Of a stretch of 16,406 bases of DNA, positions 13,962 to 16,406 are shown piece after piece. The notes under the pieces are model-generated. The model did no database searches, had not been told where the DNA came from, and was given only the letters and a program-made list of their open reading frames with translations. Numbering within the stretch: the first letter of the stretch is position 1; the number at the start of each line of letters is the position of its first letter. The translations under genes were made by a program, and so were the position numbers. The DNA is from an uncultured Lautropia sp. (GTDB taxonomy: Bacteria > Pseudomonadota > Gammaproteobacteria > Burkholderiales > Burkholderiaceae_E), in NCBI GenBank assembly GCA_938046755.1, contig CALIXC010000025.1:1-16406 (forward strand). Reading direction: 5' to 3'.

Positions 13962-15674
13962 ATGCTGATCGACACCAACGAATTGGCCTCGGGCTCCGTC
14001 ATTCAAACCCAGATCTGTATCGTCGGCGGCGGCGCTGCAGGCATCTCCATGGCGCTGGAGCTGGAGAAAGCCGGCATCGACACCGTCGTGCTCGAGAGCG
14101 GCGGCCTTTCCCGTGATGAAGCCACTGCCGACCTTTACCGGGGGCCCAGCGTGGGCATCCCCTACGATTTCTCCGATGGCACTCGCAGCCGCTTCCTGGG
14201 TGGCAGCAGCAACTGTTGGGGTGGTTTCTGCCGTCCGTGGGACCAGAGCGCGTTCGAGCATCGCTCGTGGGTGAATGCCAGCGGCTGGCCCATCGGCCGT
14301 GCAGACCTGGAGCCCTTCTACCAGCGTTCGCACGCCATCCTGCAGGTTCCGTCCAACGAGTACGATCCTGCCCGCTGGGTCGGCAAGACCGGCGAGGCCA
14401 CCCATGGTGCCTCCAAGGGGCTGTCGGCCAAGGCGGCCAGCTACCCCTTCGACCCCAAGAAGGTCGAAGAGATCATCTCCCAGTACAGCCCCCCGCTGAA
14501 GATGGGCGAAGCCTATCGCAGCGAGCTCAAGGCGGCCAAGCACGTCAAGGTCTACATCAAGGCCAACGTCGTCGAGCTGCAGTGCAACCCGTGGGGCGGC
14601 GCGGTAGAAAGCGCCAAGATCCGCACCCTGAAGGGTGTGTCGGCCACGGTCCAGGCCAAGGTCTTCGTGCTGGCCTCGGGCGGTATCGAGAACGCCCGCC
14701 TGCTGCTGGCCTCCAACCGGCAGCAGAGCGCCGGCATCGGCAACCGCTATGACCTGGTCGGTCGCTACTTCCAGGATCACCCGCGTTTCCTGAACGGTAT
14801 CGTCGACTTTGCCGAGCCGTACCGCAACAACCCGCTGTTCGACATCAAGTTCCACTGCATCGTCAACAAGGTCAAGATCGGTGGCGTGGACATCTCCGGC
14901 CAGATGCGCATCCCCTTCGAGGTCCAGAAGGAGCGCGGCATCCTGGACGCCCAGATGTGGTTCCGCTCGCTGTACGCGGGTGAGGGTACCGATGTGGTCC
15001 GGGCGCTGTATCGCATGCGTCAGCGTGTTCGCGGCAAGTGGTCGCCGTTCGTGGGCCTGGGCACCGACCTCGGCCACATCTTCTCGCACCCGATGGACTC
15101 GCTCACCTACTCGGTGGCGCACACTACGGGCTCGCTTAAGCTGGTGCGTTACGTCACCATGGAGCTGATCGCCGAGCCGGAACCGGATCCGAACAGCCGC
15201 GTCATGCTGAGCGACGACGTCGATGCTCTGGGCATGCGCCGCACCAAGATCGACTGGCGCCTCAACCAGCGGGTCAAGGACACGGTCGATACCTCCTTCG
15301 AGCTGCTGGCACGCGAGCTGGAAGACAAGAAGATCGCCAAGGTCACCCTGGGGCCGCGCATCAACGACGTGGGCTGGCCGGCCGACATGGAAGGTACCTA
15401 CCACCACATGGGTACCACCCGCATGGCCGATTCGCCGCGTGAAGGCGTGGTCGACCGCAACTGCCTGGTTCATGGCATGGAGAACCTCTACATCGCAGGT
15501 TCGTCGGTCTTCCCCACATCGTCGTCCAACAACCCGACCATGACGCTGGTTGCCCTGGCGCTGCGCCTGACCGACCGTCTGGTCGACGAGTTCCGTGCCG
15601 GCATGCGCTTCAGCCCGGAAGGCAAGGCCGCCGAGCCTGCCAAGGCTGAAGATCAGCCCAAGGCTGCTGCCTGA
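13962..15674 (+). CDS. GMC-family FAD-dependent oxidoreductase
   Basis: The 570-aa cytoplasmic flavoprotein begins with the FAD-binding motif ICIVGGGAAGISMALELEKAG (19-38), with Glu45 (VVLES) as the likely ribose contact. GGSSNCWGGFC (80-90) fits the family's conserved flavin-contacting Gly-rich segment. VFVLASGGIENARLLLAS (234-251) is the usual middle FAD segment. The C-terminal GMC domain has TYHHMGTTRM (479-488), containing the catalytic-type His481/482, and SSNNPTMT (521-528), with the paired Asn; LYIAGSSVFP lies between. It oxidises an alcohol to an aldehyde or ketone using FAD. Bacterial relatives act on sugars or polyols, for example sorbose dehydrogenases and the aminoglycoside 6'-oxidases, so oxidation of a sugar in the locus glycan is plausible. 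ATG 13962 is chosen over ATG 13920 because AAGGA (13950-13954) sits 7 nt before it. The tail is Ala/Lys/Glu-rich. Confidence 0.9.
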   Translation: MLIDTNELASGSVIQTQICIVGGGAAGISMALELEKAGIDTVVLESGGLSRDEATADLYRGPSVGIPYDFSDGTRSRFLGGSSNCWGGFCRPWDQSAFEHRSWVNASGWPIGRADLEPFYQRSHAILQVPSNEYDPARWVGKTGEATHGASKGLSAKAASYPFDPKKVEEIISQYSPPLKMGEAYRSELKAAKHVKVYIKANVVELQCNPWGGAVESAKIRTLKGVSATVQAKVFVLASGGIENARLLLASNRQQSAGIGNRYDLVGRYFQDHPRFLNGIVDFAEPYRNNPLFDIKFHCIVNKVKIGGVDISGQMRIPFEVQKERGILDAQMWFRSLYAGEGTDVVRALYRMRQRVRGKWSPFVGLGTDLGHIFSHPMDSLTYSVAHTTGSLKLVRYVTMELIAEPEPDPNSRVMLSDDVDALGMRRTKIDWRLNQRVKDTVDTSFELLARELEDKKIAKVTLGPRINDVGWPADMEGTYHHMGTTRMADSPREGVVDRNCLVHGMENLYIAGSSVFPTSSSNNPTMTLVALALRLTDRLVDEFRAGMRFSPEGKAAEPAKAEDQPKAAA

Positions 15675-15701
15675 TGGCGCGCTGATCGCGTTCTTCCTTT
15701 C

Positions 15702-15727
15702 GGAGCCCCTGTCAGTCCCGGGGCTCC
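15702..15727 (+). terminator. First hairpin of a tandem terminator
   Basis: GGAGCCCC (15702-15709) and GGGGCTCC (15720-15727) form a perfect 8-bp stem with a 10-nt loop. It lies 27 bp after the GMC stop and has no T tract of its own; it is followed at once by the stronger hairpin. Confidence 0.5.
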
Positions 15728-15730
15728 CTC

Positions 15731-15769
15731 AGGGCCAACTGCCTGTTGTCAGGCGTTGGCCCTTTTTTT
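15731..15769 (+). terminator. Strong rho-independent terminator of the GMC gene
   Basis: AGGGCCAAC (15731-15739) pairs with GTTGGCCCT (15755-15763). Above one unpaired T, GCCTG (15741-15745) pairs with CAGGC (15750-15754) around a TTGT loop. The stem runs directly into a run of seven T residues (15763-15769). Confidence 0.9.
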
Positions 15770-15986
15770 GTGCTTCATGTCGTCAGGTCTCGGCCTGCGC
15801 CAGGCATGCCCATGACACGCCAGGAGGAAATGGTCGCCTGCCAGATCGATGCAAACGTGAAATTTTCGAGCGTGAAAAAGCCGGCGCTGGAGGATGATGC
15901 CGACAGTCTCCGATGCGCGGTGTCGGTACCGGCTGTAACGCAGCACCAGCACCCAGCGCATCTCCGCGACAGGGAGTCCAGCGCTT

Positions 15987-16007
15987 TCCGGGGCTTTCCC
16001 GGATTTT
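15987..16007 (+). terminator. Terminator-like hairpin in the leader of the last lipoprotein gene
   Basis: TCCGGG (15987-15992), a GCTTT loop and CCCGGA (15998-16003) form a perfect stem followed by TTTT. It sits 36 nt upstream of ATG 16044, where it could act as a backup terminator for the upstream unit or as an attenuator if transcription of the lipoprotein gene begins earlier. Confidence 0.4.
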
Positions 16008-16043
16008 CCGACGGACGTCTTTCACTCGTTTGGATTGATCGCC

Positions 16044-16406
16044 ATGAGAGTCTCTACGCCTTCCTTCAAGCTTGCCTCGCTTGCTGTGCTGACCGTATTG
16101 GCAGCATGCGGCGGTGGCGGCGGTGATTCTGGTGCGGCCACCCCTGGCCCCACCGCTACCGGCACGGGTACCCAGGGCAGTGCTGGCAACACCATCGCCT
16201 CGACGGATACCTCCACGCAGTCGGGTAACCAGACCACGGCCGATACCGCTGCAACCCGTCCGGCTGCCGACACCACGCCGACCGCGCCTGCCGCCAATGG
16301 AACGCCGGGCATCGGTAGCGCTGCGCCGGCTGCTCCTGTGCGTCCCACGCCGCCGGTGATCCCGCCCGCCGCCCCGGTCACGCCCGAAGTTCCCAAGCCG
16401 CCCGTC
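16044..16406 (+). CDS. N-terminal part of a second lipoprotein (3' partial)
   Basis: An open frame of 121 codons runs from ATG 16044 off the right edge of the window with no stop. The N-terminus MRVSTPSFK is followed by a hydrophobic stretch and the lipobox LAAC, with the lipidated Cys at residue 22 and a run of Gly after it, indicating outer-membrane sorting. After this the visible protein is low-complexity, first Thr/Ser/Ala/Gly-rich, then Pro/Ala/Val-rich (for example TPPVIPPAAPVTPEVPKPPV), a typical extended stalk. The functional domain lies outside the window. The layout recalls the Ig-repeat lipoprotein at the other end of the locus, which also has a lipobox AC-GG start and Ala/Pro linkers. 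There is no clear Shine-Dalgarno; the start is fixed by the signal peptide. Confidence 0.8.
   Translation, partial: MRVSTPSFKLASLAVLTVLAACGGGGGDSGAATPGPTATGTGTQGSAGNTIASTDTSTQSGNQTTADTAATRPAADTTPTAPAANGTPGIGSAAPAAPVRPTPPVIPPAAPVTPEVPKPPV

Larger units (their letters stand above)
15675..16043 (+). other. Intergenic region between the GMC gene and the last lipoprotein
   Basis: This region holds two terminator hairpins in its first 100 bp and no supported gene. Further on are an inverted repeat CCGACA/TGTCGG (15900-15926), a repeated CGTGAAA (15856-15862 and 15871-15877), and a terminator-like hairpin TCCGGG/CCCGGA followed by TTTT (15987-16007), only 36 nt before the lipoprotein start. I see no convincing promoter. 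Confidence 0.45.

Noticed and set aside
13881..15473. 530-codon minus-strand frame opposite the GMC gene
   Set aside because: It mirrors the GMC gene, whose FAD and active-site motifs are unmistakable; the antisense product shows only composition-driven sequence.
15746..16126. Plus-strand frame between the GMC gene and the last lipoprotein
   Set aside because: It starts inside the terminator stem, overlaps the lipoprotein signal peptide out of frame and has no ribosome site or family features.
1..16406. CRISPR arrays, tRNA or rRNA genes, insertion sequences, att sites
   Set aside because: No regularly spaced identical repeats, transposase motifs, terminal inverted repeats or RNA-gene signatures were seen on either strand.

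Overview
The window is GC-rich DNA in a proteobacterial style: dense genes, GTG and TTG starts, 4-bp gene overlaps, and outer-membrane-type lipoproteins. A betaproteobacterium, probably of the Burkholderiales, is the best guess. That is inference from composition and protein style; no marker gene is present.

Most of the window is a surface-polysaccharide (exopolysaccharide or capsule) locus split into several transcription units. From left to right it holds: (1) the 3' end of an unrecognised Pro/Gln/Ala-rich protein (2-454, +). (2) A large lipoprotein on the minus strand (611-3571) with six Ig-like repeats and an unrecognised C-terminal domain; its candidate promoter carries a palindrome on the -35 box. 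(3) A plus-strand pair: a lipoprotein with a clan GH-A glycosidase barrel (4276-5841), then a Wzx/MOP-type flippase (5887-7473). (4) Two minus-strand glycosyltransferases: a membrane-associated GT2 (7694-8812) and a GT14-like enzyme (9144-10187). (5) A tightly coupled plus-strand operon of two GT-B glycosyltransferases, the second of the DUF1972 type, and a HAD phosphatase (10631-13724). (6) A GMC-family FAD oxidoreductase (13962-15674) behind an unusually structured leader, ended by a strong intrinsic terminator. (7) The first 121 codons of another lipoprotein (16044 to the window end).

Inferred joint function: the four glycosyltransferases build a lipid-linked repeat unit on the cytoplasmic side. 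The GMC enzyme may oxidise a sugar in it, and the HAD enzyme may supply a phosphatase step. The flippase moves the unit across the inner membrane. The glycosidase lipoprotein trims or remodels the polymer, and the large repeat lipoprotein(s) may hold it at the cell surface. No initiating phosphoglycosyltransferase, Wzy polymerase, Wza exporter or Wzc kinase is visible, so these must lie outside the window or the pathway differs.

The least ordinary parts are the GMC leader (a possible three-way junction with a competing helix and an anti-Shine-Dalgarno tract), the GTTGT/ACAAC palindromes sitting in the same place on two candidate promoters, the Ig-repeat lipoprotein with its orphan domain, and a GT14-type enzyme in a bacterium.
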